The position numbers and the translations under genes are program-made. Shown here one piece after another: positions 48,118 through 61,152 of a DNA stretch of 64,000 nucleotides. This DNA is from Arctopsyche grandis (taxonomy: Eukaryota; Arthropoda; Insecta; Trichoptera; Hydropsychidae), in contig NC_135364.1 in NCBI RefSeq assembly GCF_051622035.1, positions 16,305,001 to 16,369,000 of the forward strand, written 5' to 3'. The stretch's first letter is position 1. The number at the start of each line of letters is the position of its first letter. The notes below the pieces were generated by a model. The model searched no databases, was not told where the DNA came from, and was given only the letters and a program-made list of their open reading frames with translations.

Positions 48118-51100
48118 ATGGCGTCTCAGGAGGCCGGTCGCGGCCGCCTGCACGTGTTCAAGAACAAGGGCCGAGACCAAGATGTGAGACCCCCCACCAC
48201 ACCACACCACCCCCCACCCCCCATCTCTACTAACCTTCGATACCACCAACCCCCCCCCCTCCCCTCCCTCGCCTCACCACTCTTCCCCTTCCCTAGTCAC
48301 AGTATTGGTTCATGTTGACAATTCGCTATGCGTTTCGAATATAATTGTTGTCAAATTCCGATCTAATTCTTCGTACTGCCTAATGCGACCGACCCCAATA
48401 TATCAATTTTTAACCATCGGTGATTTTCTGCCAACGAAAATCATGTAAATCAATCACGTGTTTTGGGTATTTATTTCAGGCGAAATGAAAAAATGTGGGT
48501 TGGATCGTTTAATCAAAAAAAAAAAAAAACGTAATTGCCAAAAAGATCCGGCCCATTTGTAAAAGTACTCGTTCGTTGTGGTGAAATAGTCGGAGCTCTG
48601 TTCGATATCAATACGACCACATTAATCTTTGTAATTGTTAAATGTCTTTCATTTTTGATATATAAAAATCATCAAACGATGGATGTGTTAAAATTTAAAT
48701 TGAAACTTCGTATTTAGTCCGTGCTGATTTGAAATTTAATGTGAGCTAGGTCCGTCGGGCTGGTCACATAAATGAGGATTTAATTTTAGCCGTGTACATT
48801 CAGTTCTACATGTGTGTTTGTGTACATTAAAGAGCTTTGCTATGTCAAAATTATTATCAAACAATTTAGTGTTGAAATTTGTATCCTTCCGAGTTTAAAT
48901 TTTTGATGTACAGTTTTTCCCGCTTACTTTGTATATCATTTACTATTCAATTTTCATACAAAATTCGTATTTTAACAGTATCCATTGACGCAATCTGCTA
49001 AGTTTCCTATTCCATTTAGGTTAAAATGACACGATTAGGTAAAAGAAGTTGAGACTATGAGTCGATAACACCCGACTTTAAATATATTATTAATTGTAGG
49101 GTAGTTATCGTTTCATAGACATCCAATGTTCAGGTAATGACGGAAAAATCAAATCATTGAGCTTTTAACCGGTGCAAATTTTAGTCCATTGTAGAATACC
49201 TACTAATTTCGATTGAACTTTCATACGGACTTGAATCGAAATATGTAGATCTTGGTTTAATTGAGTAATCTCGCACTTCGCTTCTTTTACGGCCTTCAAT
49301 AGTATTGTTTGGGCACCTGAAAATTAAAAAAGTCTAATCAATGCATTTAAGATGTGCAGTTTTACGAAATTTCACTTTGGACATAAATTTTTTTTTGTAT
49401 ATTTATCAAAGATCTAACAAATTAATACTTTTTTGTCTGGATAAAACCGAAACAACGTTAATTGCAGGTAATCAACAATATTGAACTCTAAACAGTTTTA
49501 GCAGCCAATAAAATTGATGACGTAGGTCAATCAGGTCACAATCACGCCCCAAATTCTCACTCTTATCGTACATATAAATTGAAGTTCTGTTTCGAATTAC
49601 AACATTTCTAAAATGGGAACGTCTTTAGCTAGCGTTTACTTTTAATAAACTGACCTCTAATCTTTTCAATAGTAGAACGAACGTCACATCGTGACATCGA
49701 TCATTACTGCGAAGGCTACCATTATGTTGAATGATCACATTTAGTTTCCACGATTACCTTTAATAATGTATATTTTCTTTCGTTGTAGGAAATGCGGAGG
49801 AGAAGAAATGAAGTGACAATAGAACTCAGGAAAAACAAACGCGACGAAACGTTGCAGAAGCGCCGCAACGTGCCCGCTTCAGAACTCACAGACGAAGAAG
49901 ATGTCGAGCGAGGAATTGCTTCGACCAACCTAGTGCAATTAGTGGCCGATGCCGCCCGAGTGGACAAACCCGATGCACAGCTGGCAGCTGTCCAAGCCGC
50001 GCGCAAATTACTCTCATCCGATAAAAATCCACCAATCGATGAGCTGATCGAGAGCGGAATATTACCCGTGCTCGTGGCGTGCCTCGAAGTCGACAACCCG
50101 TCGCTTCAATTCGAGGCGACCTGGGCTCTGACCAATATCGCGTCGGGCACGTCGGAGCAGACGAATAAAGTGGTGCGAGCTGGTGCTGTACCACACTTTT
50201 TATCCCTGTTGATGTCCACGCAGCAGAACGTCTGCGAACAGGCCGTCTGGGCTCTCGGAAACATCATCGGCGATGGGCCATTGCTGCGCGATTATGTTAT
50301 CAGTCTTGGCGTGGTCCCTCCGCTGCTCAGTTTTATTCGTCCAGATATTCCCATATCATTTCTCAGAAACATCACGTGGGTCATTGTAAATCTTTGTAGA
50401 AATAAAGATCCTCCGCCATCCAAAAGCACAATCAAGGATATTTTGCCTGCTTTATGTGTATTAATCAATCATACAGATATGAATGTAAGTATTGCAGTTA
50501 ATATTTAACGTAGAGTGAGTCAATGATTATCACAAATATGCTACAAATTAATAGAGTAAAGATTCGCCTGCTTGGTAACAGTAAATTGTATAATAAAAAA
50601 ATATTTCAAATTTAATAATTTTTGACTCATCTTTCAATTTGGTGTTTATGATTGAATATAATTTTATTCTATTATTATATATCTTTCAGATATTGATAGA
50701 TACCATATGGGCCATCAGCTATCTCACTGACGGCGGAAATGATCAAATTCAATTTGTAATAGATTGTGGTATAGTTCCAAAATTAATACCTTTACTTTCT
50801 CATAAAGACAGTAAAGTGCAGACAGCAGCTTTGAGAGCCGTAGGAAACATCGTTACTGGATCTGACGAACAGACACAAGTCGTACTTGACTGTGATGCAT
50901 TGTCACACTTCCCAGCACTTTTGGAACATCAAGTAAAATTAATTTAAGCCAATGATTGTAATTATTTATGTCAATTGAAATCATACTGACTCGTGTTACT
51001 ATTGCAGAAAGAAAAAATTTGCAAAGAAGCGGTTTGGTTCCTTTCGAACATAACGGCAGGCAACCGCTCTCAAGTTCAAGCCGTCATTGAAGCTGGTTTG

Positions 51101-51719
51101 CTTCCGTTGATAATAACCAATTTGAAGAAAGGAGAATTCTTAACTAAAAAAGAAGCCGCATGGGCCGTGTCAAATTTAACAATTAGCGGCAACAAAGAAC
51201 AAGTAGCTACTCTTGTCAATGCCGGTGTAATAGCGCCATTCTGTGACTTACTAGAATGTAAAGACTCCCAAGTAATTAGTGTAAGTCGACATTCTAATTT
51301 ATTTATTGGCTTAATTTGTACGCGAATATGTTTTAACAAATCTTGTCTTATTTTTGTAGGTGGTTTTGGATGGCATCAATAATATGTTAAAAGTTGCCGG
51401 AAAAGAAGTCGACACAATCGCCAGCTATATTGAAGATTGTGGCGGCCTCGATAAAATTGAAGCTCTGCAGACGCATCCAAATGTTGATATTTACAAATTA
51501 GCCTATGAAATTATTGAGCAGTACTTTGCCGATACAGATGTTAGTATTCTTTATTGTTGATTTTTTTGCTTGTACATACTATTCTATTTAAACGTTTGTT
51601 TTTATATTTTGATTGTGTGTTTTCAGGAGGTTAATGTAAATCTTGCACCTAAAATTGGCGAAACTGACTTCCATTTTGATCCCAATGCTGGAAGTCCTCA
51701 AGACGGTTTTAATTTTTAA
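48118..51719 (+). CDS. Kap-alpha3: Importin subunit alpha-3/4 (karyopherin alpha)
   Basis: Six exons join in frame: 48118-48183, 49789-50484, 50690-50932, 51008-51280, 51360-51539 and 51627-51719 (TAA), giving 516 residues, the usual length. The protein binds basic nuclear localisation signals and links cargo to importin beta. The first two exons make the importin-beta-binding domain: [14 protein letters not shown], then [20 protein letters not shown]. Armadillo repeats follow with the Trp/Asn signal-binding ladder: [53 protein letters not shown] and [10 protein letters not shown]. The end, [11 protein letters not shown] then [11 protein letters not shown], fits the alpha3/alpha4 class rather than alpha1/alpha2. 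The 1.6 kb first intron is AT-rich, in contrast to the GC-rich first exon and 5' UTR. Confidence 0.96.
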
Positions 51720-53866
51720 CATATAACAATATGACGGAATGAAATGACTATTATATTTTCATTGATTCTTTTTAGTTTAAATGAAAAAACTAATATTACT
51801 CTATATAAACTACCTTCAATGAGAAAGCAATATTAACCTGAAAATATATTTGTATTTTCAATGGAAAGTGTAGATTTGATATAATGACTATTACATATTT
51901 ATAATTTGTTTGTAATAATAATTTACATGTTAAATTTTCTTCAGTCTTGAAATATATCTATTTATCTATATTAATGGCAAAATATTTATTTGCATTGATG
52001 CGGAACATATACATACACTATATCGTCATTTATTATCATGGAAATGTTGCTTAGAGAAATTACTAAAAATTAAAACAAAAAAAAAACATTCATTGATATT
52101 CTTTTTTTTTGTAAATTTAGTAATGCCATATTTTGGTTGCATGTTTGCTTTCATCTACACGTTAATATACGTTTGCATATTTATTCTTTGAAATTTATTT
52201 GGCATTAAAACGTTAAATAAAGTTCGTTTATTTATTAACTTTGTTTTTATTGAACATTATTCATTGTTAATATATTTTTCAAAATGTATCTTATTTTGGT
52301 ATTGTATCCAGGACTGACTTCTGTCAGATTGTGTATGTATATATATAGATTGCTTATAACTGGATATGATACAAGTGCAAACACCGGCTATAGATGATCT
52401 ATTGTTAAACGTATTTCAAATAAATTCCAATATAATTACCTCAAGAGTGTGATGTGGCCTCAACATGTTACCAAAGATGGCTTAATAACGTATTAAGAGC
52501 ATATTAGTGAAGTATTTCGATCAAATCGGCAATCAAAATATTTGGTTTTTGCTATTGACCATTTCTTTTCGTATGTGTATGTGTTTCATGTGCAGTGAGA
52601 TCTTTCCACAACGTTGCAAAATCACTAAATTTCTCATTACAAAATTTTTTGTCTGTTTGATGAACGTTATCGAGGGATTTTATTGCTTACCATAAATGTC
52701 CATCTTTGTACAAAAACACTTCATGGATTTGAATGAAATCGCTTGTAAATGCATAGTATGTGCAGACTGTTCTTAAACGCTGTGAGAGGTTGTAATTTTT
52801 TTTTCAGTTTTTGTTTTCCTGCGAGTAATAAAGTGAAAGGATATCAATTTGAACGTTTTGTTAATTTATTATGTCGAGCTGAATCTGCAAAATGGAATTA
52901 ATTCGTTGACTTTATATACTAATAAATGAATAACACGAAAATTAAACTTAAATTTTTTTGTATGCTCGATTTCTTAGTGTAATTTCGATTGTTGAAAATA
53001 TTATCATATTTCATAAATTTTGGATTGCTTTTGACTTAAAGAATAGATAAAGAATACTATTATAAATGTGTGTAATTATTTGATTTGTTTTGTATTTTTC
53101 TGTTTTTCTTTTGATTGGTAATTTTAATTGATGAACTATAAATTCTTCTTTCCTCCTGGAAATTTTGTTTTTTTTTTTTCTTTTCAGTTAAACGTATTTA
53201 GTTTTTACAAGACGTTTTACAGAGTTTTCAATCACTATTATTCACATTTCAAACTGGAGGTTTGTAAAATATCTAAAAATTATAATGATAATATTTTACG
53301 TTCATTAAATTAAATTTAATTAATTATAGTAATAATTATTTCATTTGAAATTATATGTAAGCTAGTATGTATATATATATATACATACTTATTGGCTTAA
53401 TAATTATATTTTTTTAACTGAACACATTTTGTGTTACATTATTGAGAAAAATTGGGAATTTTTGTTCTACATATGTATGTATGTATGTACATATTTGAAC
53501 ATAGATTTTTTAATTGTCTTTATAATAAACTGGTTTCAGCGAAGAGTTACTTATTAAAAGTTTTCCTATCACAATTTGGACCCTAGGGTCAATACCCAAA
53601 GGTCAACTCTCTCCAAAATGCGATTGGTCGGTCAAATAAATAAGAAAGGAAAAGAAAAAAGATGTAGTCGTCTTGCATTTACATAATTTTTTTGTCTTTT
53701 ACGAAACCAATCTACCAAGTTGTCAAATGGTTTGTATTAATTTATTTTTTGTGGAAAGTAAAATCTGCATTTTAAAATTCGTACCATGGATACAACAATT
53801 GTATTTTATCGGAAAATGAATCTGTCGATGAGGAGTTACACTAACAATGAAATTCGCAGCGGCGAT
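51720..53866. other. Importin alpha 3' UTR and intergenic DNA
   Basis: AT-rich. AATAAA near 52215 could end the importin alpha transcript. Short frames here are T-rich and lack domains. Small ATGT and TA runs occur near 53370 and 53475. Confidence 0.45.
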
Positions 53867-53870
53867 ATTG

Positions 53871-54172
53871 GCGCCGTCCACACACGATATTTCCGGGTCT
53901 ACCTTACGGGCCCGAATGTGAAACGCCAGAAACAAGAGGAACAGGCGTTTCCTGTTGTATCTTGCTCGCGCAAATTAAGTGAGTATGTACCGTTTACCAT
54001 GCACCCTTTTTTTTTGATCTTTCAACTTAAGATCTTTGCCTTCCGATATTTGCGTTTTCGGGCTCGTGACGGAGACCGGATATTTCCATATCCAGTTCCC
54101 ATGTTGCAATCTGTGGTTGTTATTTAGGAACTGGATATAGAAGATATTGCAGATATCGTGTGTGGACGGCGC
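53871..54172. mobile_element. MITE with perfect 20-bp TIRs, host of a nested element
   Basis: Left TIR GCGCCGTCCACACACGATAT (53871-53890) is matched exactly in inverse at 54153-54172. ATTG is repeated outside (53867-53870 and 54173-54176). Without the nested palindromic-family element it is about 110 bp. It is internally also partly self-complementary (CCAGTTCC and GGAACTGG). Confidence 0.85.
53895..54079. mobile_element. Relative of the 3941-4335 palindromic MITE, nested
   Basis: Begins GGGTCTACCTTACGGGCCCG and ends GTGACGGAGACCGG, the same ends as 3941-4335, with shared blocks such as GCGCAAATTAAGTGAGTATG and CCGTTTACCATGCACCC. The 8 bp ATATTTCC flanks it (53887-53894 and 54080-54087). It has essentially one arm of the palindrome plus the opposite end, so it may be the ancestral or a deleted form. 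Confidence 0.85.
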
Positions 54173-54459
54173 ATTGACTCGATCGAAATAGATGGACAGT
54201 TATGTGAAAGATTAATCCATAGAAGTAATATATTTATACAATGGCTCTGTTTTGTGCTATGTTTGATGGCATAGAATTTCATTAGGCAGTTTGGCGATAC
54301 ACTTAGTGCCAAAGCCGAACGAAATAGTATTTACGAGTGGAGACTCGAAGCTGAAAATTCCTCGTTCGAATTTCGAAATATCGGAGTAAAATTAGTTGGG
54401 TGCCTGCAGCGATAAAAAAATAAAGTACACACGCTACGAATTAGTGCCAATGTATTGTA

Positions 54460-56142
54460 GAATTAGAAAATATCGAACACCGAACACCGAACGAAGTGAA
54501 GATTTACGGACCGTAGTCGCGATGGAGCTGGGGAAGTGTGATGTGGCGAAGAGGAGGTAATGTGTGCGTCTGGCAGGAAGGCCGGGTCCGGCGAGCGAGT
54601 CGGCTGCGGCCGCGCGCCCGCCTGGTCAGTCCCCGGTCCCCCCCTCGAAGCGCCTCCGCCCCCCTCGCGCCCCCCGCGGATTCGGTGTCGGTGTCGGTGT
54701 CGGTGTTGGTGTCGGTGTTGGTGTTGGTGTCGGTGTCCGCGTCCGCGTCCGCGTCCGTGTCGGTTTGGGTGACAGGCGGAGGCTCGGCTTCGATCGATCC
54801 GCGCCGCTGGTGACGCCCCCGCCCCTACACCCCGCACCCCGCACCCCGCTCCCCGCTCGCTGCACTCTGCTCGCTTACTCGATTTTCAATTCTCAAACGC
54901 TCTGCACCCGTTCGCTTTCTCGTCCTCCGTTTCTTCGCGTTATATCGCGCTGTTAAAATAAAACAAAAAAAAAATAACAATGTGTGATTGCTAAATTTCC
55001 CACACTGTTGTAATCGGTGTGTCTTGCAAAAGTGCGGTGAAATTGTGTTTGACAGTAAACCTTCGTTGCGAATAATTCATTCGGTGCAAAACAAGAGAAT
55101 ATTTATAATTATTACATATTTTGTTTTTGTCTTCGGTTCGCTATAAATTAATCGCGCAAAACAAAAGAATATTTATAATTAAATTTTGTTTTTTTCTTCG
55201 ATTGCTTATGAATGAATCGTGCAAATAAAAATATTGTATTTTCCTTCGTTTCGATCTCGAAGTTTGACGCTAATGAGTTTCGTTATAATAATAGAAATTT
55301 GACGAATTTTCTATTATTGTCTCGTCAGAACGGTGGCCGGCTAATTAGTAAATGTCGTTAGCGATTAAAAGGACAGTGTATTCATTAACGAAGCGAACGT
55401 TTAATAATATATATTGTTCGTTGAAAAATTCAATCAAATATAGCTCACTATTCCATCCCCATTGGGTTTTTAGAATTCACAGTATGGAATCGTTCCACTA
55501 TGAAAATTACCTCGATTTAAAAAATTCGGATATACGATTAAAATTTTTAATTAATTTTTGTCGCCTATATGTGTCTTTGAAAGCAATGTGTGATGCTATG
55601 ACAGATACATGTATAATTTTTTCATTTAAACTTATGAATCTTTATTGCTTCATAGATCTCTATTTGCCTCTCGAATATCTTCTTTTATGGCGTTAATCTT
55701 AAATGCTAAATTAGATCGACTGAGAAAATTACAGAAAACAATACTCAAATTCAAGAGAACAAAGTGTAATTTCAAAAGTTCTAAAACTGACACTTATGAT
55801 GACAAATCTTGTGCTAGAATCACAATCAAAAGCAACCACAGATGACTCACTTGTGTCAGTATGTGTAATTCTACCGAAATATAAATGGATCATGCTTAAA
55901 TCCTTAATCCGATAGAATTATTACAATATGTTATTGCTAGATACACTCTTAAAAATAAAATTCTTATCACTGAAAAGATATTACGATTCTACTTCGTGTT
56001 TTTCGTTTTTCAACCTATGATTGTATTGCAATCAGTTAAATATCGACATTGCATATCGAAAAATAACTACTCGTCTATTATTTATATTCTGTTTCAAATA
56101 TAATTTCACCGTACTTAACGTGAGTTATTTTTCACATTACAG
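54460..56142 (+). promoter_or_regulatory. Upstream region of dock, GC-rich island then AT-rich intron-like DNA
   Basis: A GC-rich island (about 54515-54935) has a GTGTCG hexanucleotide array at 54682-54766. AGGAG|GTAATG near 54557 could be the donor of an untranslated first exon, because an acceptor TTACAG at 56142 precedes the dock start exon. A short frame beginning ATG at 54523 (MELGKCDVAKRR) could be an upstream reading frame. All of this is inferred from context. Confidence 0.35.
54682..54766. repeat. (GGTGTC)n / (CGTCCG)n hexanucleotide array
   Basis: About 14 units, first GGTGTC/GGTGTT, then GTCCGC. It produces open frames such as Gly-Val and Pro-Thr repeats on both strands, which I take as artefacts. 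Confidence 0.92.
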
Positions 56143-56218
56143 ATATTGCCGATTTGTCGAACGCTTTCCACGATAAAACGGGAAGAAGAGATCATCATCA
56201 GACGGTGGCAATCGTGTC

Positions 56219-57674
56219 ATGTTGGAAACTCGAACGCTTCGTGCAGTTCCCGATCACGTTTGGACGAATAAACCGTTGCCCGTTCCTCACGCCTCTCTAA
56301 TGGCTAATATGCGACATGGTAAAGCCAATCAGGACGACGCTTGTTATGTGGTGGCCAAGTACGACTACGCCGCTCAAGGCTCACAAGAATTAGACCTGCG
56401 GAAAAATGAACGTTACATGTTGGTGGACGATTCTAAGCACTGGTGGCGAGTGCAGAATGCACGCAACCAATCCGGATACGTTCCGAGTAATTACGTCAAA
56501 AAAGAAAAGCCTTCCTTATTCGATAGGTATTTTTGATTTATGTTTGCGCGTTGGTTTTGTTTATATTTACTTGATTTTGTAGTGTGTTTATGAAATTTCA
56601 TTCTTTGTAGTATTAAGAAGAAAGTTAAGAAAGGGTCTGGGTCCAAAACTTTACCTATGAGCGGTTCTCCGACTAGGGGCGGAGGCTCACCTGGAGGCGG
56701 CACTACTAGACGTCCTCCTTTAGATCCAGCCGAAGCCATCGGGACTGCTATTGTTAAATATAATTATCAAGCACAACAACCAGATGAACTGTCTCTTACC
56801 AAAGGAACGAGGATTCTTATACTAGAAAAGAGTAACGATGGCTGGTGGCGTGGACAGTCTCAAGGCAACTCTGGATGGTTGGTTTTTTTTTTTTTTTTGC
56901 TATTTATATTATTCTTGTAAGCTATTGTTGCAGACAAGTGTTAGTCATCCGCCAAAATGCTTAGTCTTATACAATTTTCTTATTTCAAGGTTTCCATCAA
57001 ATTACACCAGTGAAGAAGGAGATATAGACGATGGAACCGTTCATACATATGCAATGGCTGAGAGTGTTTTAGACATTGTGGTAAGTGAAAAGGTGATTAA
57101 CGATAACTTTTAGATTTTCTAAATTGAAATGAAATAGGGCTCAATCTATCGCATAATATAACGAAACTGAAACCCAACGTGGTGCATTAAAGTTTCGCCA
57201 ATTATGTGGTAAATTGAGTCTTATTTACAATATGGAATGAAAAAAATTGACAATTTTGTTCACAGGTGGCTTTGTATTCATTTTCTGCAAGCAACGAACA
57301 AGAGTTGTCGTTTGAAAAGGGAGATCGTTTAGAAATAGTAGAAAGACCAGCTGCGGATCCAGAATGGTTCCGTGCGCGAAACGGTCAAGGACACGTCGGT
57401 CTCGTTCCTCGTAATTATCTGCAAGAGCTCTCTGAATATTTAACACAGCCTTATAAGTAAGTTTTATTCGGATAATCAAAATTTTCCGACCCTACTATAC
57501 GTTGCATACATTGTTCATATTATAATATTTAACAGTTATGAAAAAATTTCCTTTAAACTTTAAATTGAATCACTCGCAAATTAAAAACAATCATTGCTCC
57601 CCAGTAAGGTCAGATAGATTGTGTTAATGTTATTGTACTTATCATACAACAGAAATTGCATAAGGAGTGCCTGA

Positions 57675-57748
<74 letters not shown>

Positions 57749-58334
57749 ATTAGACTATAATCTTAGAAAAGTCAGTTCGGGAAGCCTCTCTTTGAATCAT
57801 TAAAAATAAATGTCAATAATCCAATGAGTTTGAAACTGATAGATGGATGCTTGTCTTAATGATTTTAGTGAAGGCAGTGGTAGTGGTGATGCCATGTCTC
57901 GTTCCGCCGGAGGCACTTTATCCAGTGGAGCAGCTTTACAAGGGAAACCTTGGTACTATGGTCAAATTTCAAGAACGCAATGTGACTCTCTATTGAATCA
58001 ACATGGGCATGATGGAGATTTTCTAATTAGAGATAGTGAAACAAATGTAAGTTCATTGTTATTAATTATTTTTCAATACATTTTAATATTTATTATGCTT
58101 ACGATTTGTTTGTTTCGTTTCTAGATGGGTGACTATTCGGTGTCACTGAAAGCCCCGGGTCGTAATAAACACTTTAGAGTACACGTCGAAGGATCTCTTT
58201 ACTGCATCGGACAGCGGAAATTTCACACTTTAGAACAACTCGTCGCCCACTATCAGCGTGCTCCTATCTACACAAATAAACAAGGCGAAAAGCTTTATTT
58301 GGTTAGGCCACTGCCTAATAATAATGCTTGCTAA
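56219..58334 (+). CDS. dock: Dreadlocks/NCK adaptor protein (SH3-SH3-SH3-SH2)
   Basis: Six coding exons join in frame: 56219-56526, 56611-56877, 56990-57080, 57266-57456, 57869-58046 and 58125-58334 (TAA), giving 414 residues, close to fly Dock. NCK adaptors connect tyrosine-phosphorylated receptors to actin regulators such as PAK and WASP; fly Dock guides axons. SH3-1: [24 protein letters not shown] and [10 protein letters not shown]3-2: [23 protein letters not shown] and GWFPSNYT. SH3-3: [27 protein letters not shown] and [10 protein letters not shown]2: [15 protein letters not shown], then [12 protein letters not shown] with the phosphotyrosine-binding Arg, GDYSVSLK and [15 protein letters not shown]. 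The ATG at 56219 follows an acceptor at 56142, so an untranslated 5' exon lies upstream. Confidence 0.96.
57678..57748. repeat. (TA)n plus T-run inside a dock intron
   Basis: TA dinucleotides to 57734 followed by a T homopolymer, in the intron before the SH2 exons. Confidence 0.95.
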
Positions 58335-61152
58335 AATAAATATATACATATATAGTGATAAATTATTATTTATAAATAATATAATAGACACGCAAAACAT
58401 TTATATGATAACTTTTGTATGTGTGCATTTATATACCTATACTTTTTTTCATATTGGCCGCTTAAAAATTAAAACGTTTTCATAAAATACAATCTCTACG
58501 AATGCAGAGTGTTAACTTCAGCATATACATATACATATACAAGCTAAATTAATAACCAAAAAAAAAATACTCTATTTCGTTTATCAAAATACAAACTCTA
58601 CTACAAAAGTTGTAAATGTACTTGCTTGAAACTGTTCAATATTAACATTGTATTTAATAAACAGCACTTTTAAAGAGCAACAATTTAAAGGTTATATATA
58701 CATTTCAATAATTAACGTGAATTTAATATTGTCATCTGTATTTATGTTTATGTTCCATGATGTCACATTTTTACTTTTTTTTTTTAATAATATCTCGAAT
58801 GTCGAAGTGGGATGTTGTCTGTATACATGTCGCGAGCGTGTTAGCATGTATGTGTGAATTTGTATGTTAACTTTTTAATTCTAAGAATAGAAAAATTGAA
58901 TTTTGTAAATGTGAATGGTTCTAAAATATTTAGAACGAAGTGACGGTAGCACAATAGATAGATGCGTGAATTATATAAAAGTATACCTGTATGTGAATAT
59001 TTAATACAAAATTTTCGTTTTTTTAGAAAAAAATGTATGTTAAATACCCGTTAGTACTATTCACATTTACTACGATATTCATGTAGGCATCATTTAATGG
59101 ATAATTTTATTTTACATTTATAGGACTGATGTTTTTATATATATCATATAAAATATTATCAGATTAAGTTTGTATTTATTTAAAATTTAATGTAATATTA
59201 AATATGTATCTATATATATATATATATATAATATATATGTATATGAGGAATCTCCTTATTGAATAGGGATATTTTCCTTTATTCATATGAAAAAATGTCC
59301 ATACTAACATTTAGTAATGGGTTTGAAAAAATTTGTCGAATAAAGTAAACGCGATAAAATATTACATACGCATTTATTACATTATTACGATAGGTAAAAT
59401 CTGTATAAAATATTCGTGTATAAGAAAATTTCATGCGTGTATCAAAATTGTGGTTAATTAGTACTACTCGTTGATGTGTTAATTAATCATCGTATTGACA
59501 GTAAATTTGCTAAATCAGTTTGGCAAAAATATTTTGCATTACGAATGGACGAGTGTATTTTAAAAATGAATTTCTGTGTATCGTTTTATATCGTTCAGGA
59601 ACTTTATAATATTGAACTAATTTTTCTCATCGAAATTTATTGTAATTTTTTTCTTTTTTGTCTTCTATTCTAACAAATACGGCGAATGTTTTTCAATAGC
59701 TTTTCTTCCAAAGTGTCTTCCATTTGAATCGGAATAATTAGAATATGCGTGTGTATTCTATTGGGATTCATTTGGCTTGTTTTCTCCAATTTAATTTTAA
59801 CATTCTAATTTGATCAGTATTATCCACACAAGCCGAGGTCATTGCTATAGGCTGACACTTATAGCTAAGGTAAGCGTGTTCTTCAAGCAGCAATCCAGAA
59901 CAATAAATTGGACCAAAAACTCTGCTGTGTCGGCACCACAAGAATTAGTTTGCTTCTTGATGAAGTAATTTTCAGTTGCTGGATTTTTTGTTTAGAATTA
60001 GGTTTACATTAACTATAAATATCACTGTCGCAATGACCTCGCATGGGCCCAGAGACATTCCCGAGTGCGTGAGGCATCTATCTACTCTTGAGCAGCGTTT
60101 AAATATATAATGAATATTAAATGTATCATAATCAAACTTATTTAATTTTGAATCTAGCTATAAATATATATACATACATATTTTACGTATGTATGCCCAT
60201 CCACTCTGTTTATATCGACTGCATTATTTATTGAAGCACACGAACTAAGCATAGTTTCCCTTTCAGTATGAAGATTCTTAGTAGTAAAATTAGTAAGAAT
60301 ATCTTAAATTGTGTCGAAAGGTGCACATTTTTCATAGTCCTATGCAGAATCAGCTAGTTGTAACATCACACCCCTTGGGTCGAGGGATTGTCGGATCAAA
60401 TGTGTAAATTTGGTCACACCGCCCCGAGAGTTACCTTTGAAGTTAATTTGAGAGATGAAAAGAACATTTTTTGTAAATGTGAAAGAATGAGCACAAAACG
60501 CAGGAAGCCTTCTTTTATTAGCAAATCGTAGTTTGAGATGGTAGATCATTTTGTAATTTTCTATTAAAAAAAACGTTTTTCCAGATATACTATAGCTCAC
60601 ATGCAACGTATGCGACTCTTAAATGGCAAAAATTGTCATGAAAATGAACCGTGTCGTCTTTAATTGTAAACCTACGACTGATATTGATATTAATGATATT
60701 TTGATTCAATTTGAGTCGTTCGTGGGTCGCATATTAAAATTGTAAAAGCTTTGTTTTTTGTAATTTGCTCAATATATAAAATGTAAAATATTTTCTAAAT
60801 GTTTGCCAGCATTATACTTTTAAGATAATTACTGTTCTTTACATTTGTTGTGTAATATTGTAACGAGCATTAACGATTGTATTGAATGTATGATATATGT
60901 GAACTATAATATAATTTATTACTTTGAGAATATTCGATTTTTTATTTTAATTATCATAACATAAGTATCAGTATCTACTCCACAAATAAATAGATGATAA
61001 TCAAAACAACCACTATTGACCATTTTTAATCAACATCCGGCAGTTATTTATCCGACAAGTCTTGAATGTAGTATAGAAAATAAATGAAATACACTATAAA
61101 ATTTTTTATTTTTTTTTATTCAGCCACTTATAGATTTTTTAACATTATAATA
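58335..61152. other. dock 3' UTR and gap to NOC2
   Basis: AT-rich with several AATAAA signals and a small TA run near 59213. An 11 bp inverted pair GAGGTCATTGC/GCAATGACCTC spans about 59836-60045, too short to call an element. The minus-strand frame 60340-60606 has no recognisable domain. Confidence 0.4.

Noticed and set aside
47522-48318. Long frames with Gly-Phe, Ser-Arg or Pro-Lys repeats
   Set aside because: These come from the GCCGAA array and GC-rich 5' region of importin alpha.
54463-54956. Frames with Pro-Thr, Gly-Val or Arg-Cys repeats
   Set aside because: These come from the GGTGTC array upstream of dock.
59836-60045. Inverted 11-mers GAGGTCATTGC and GCAATGACCTC
   Set aside because: Too short, with no target-site duplication or second copy to support an element.
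60340-60606. Minus-strand frame of 88 residues
   Set aside because: No domain, no splice partner, and composition like the surrounding non-coding DNA.
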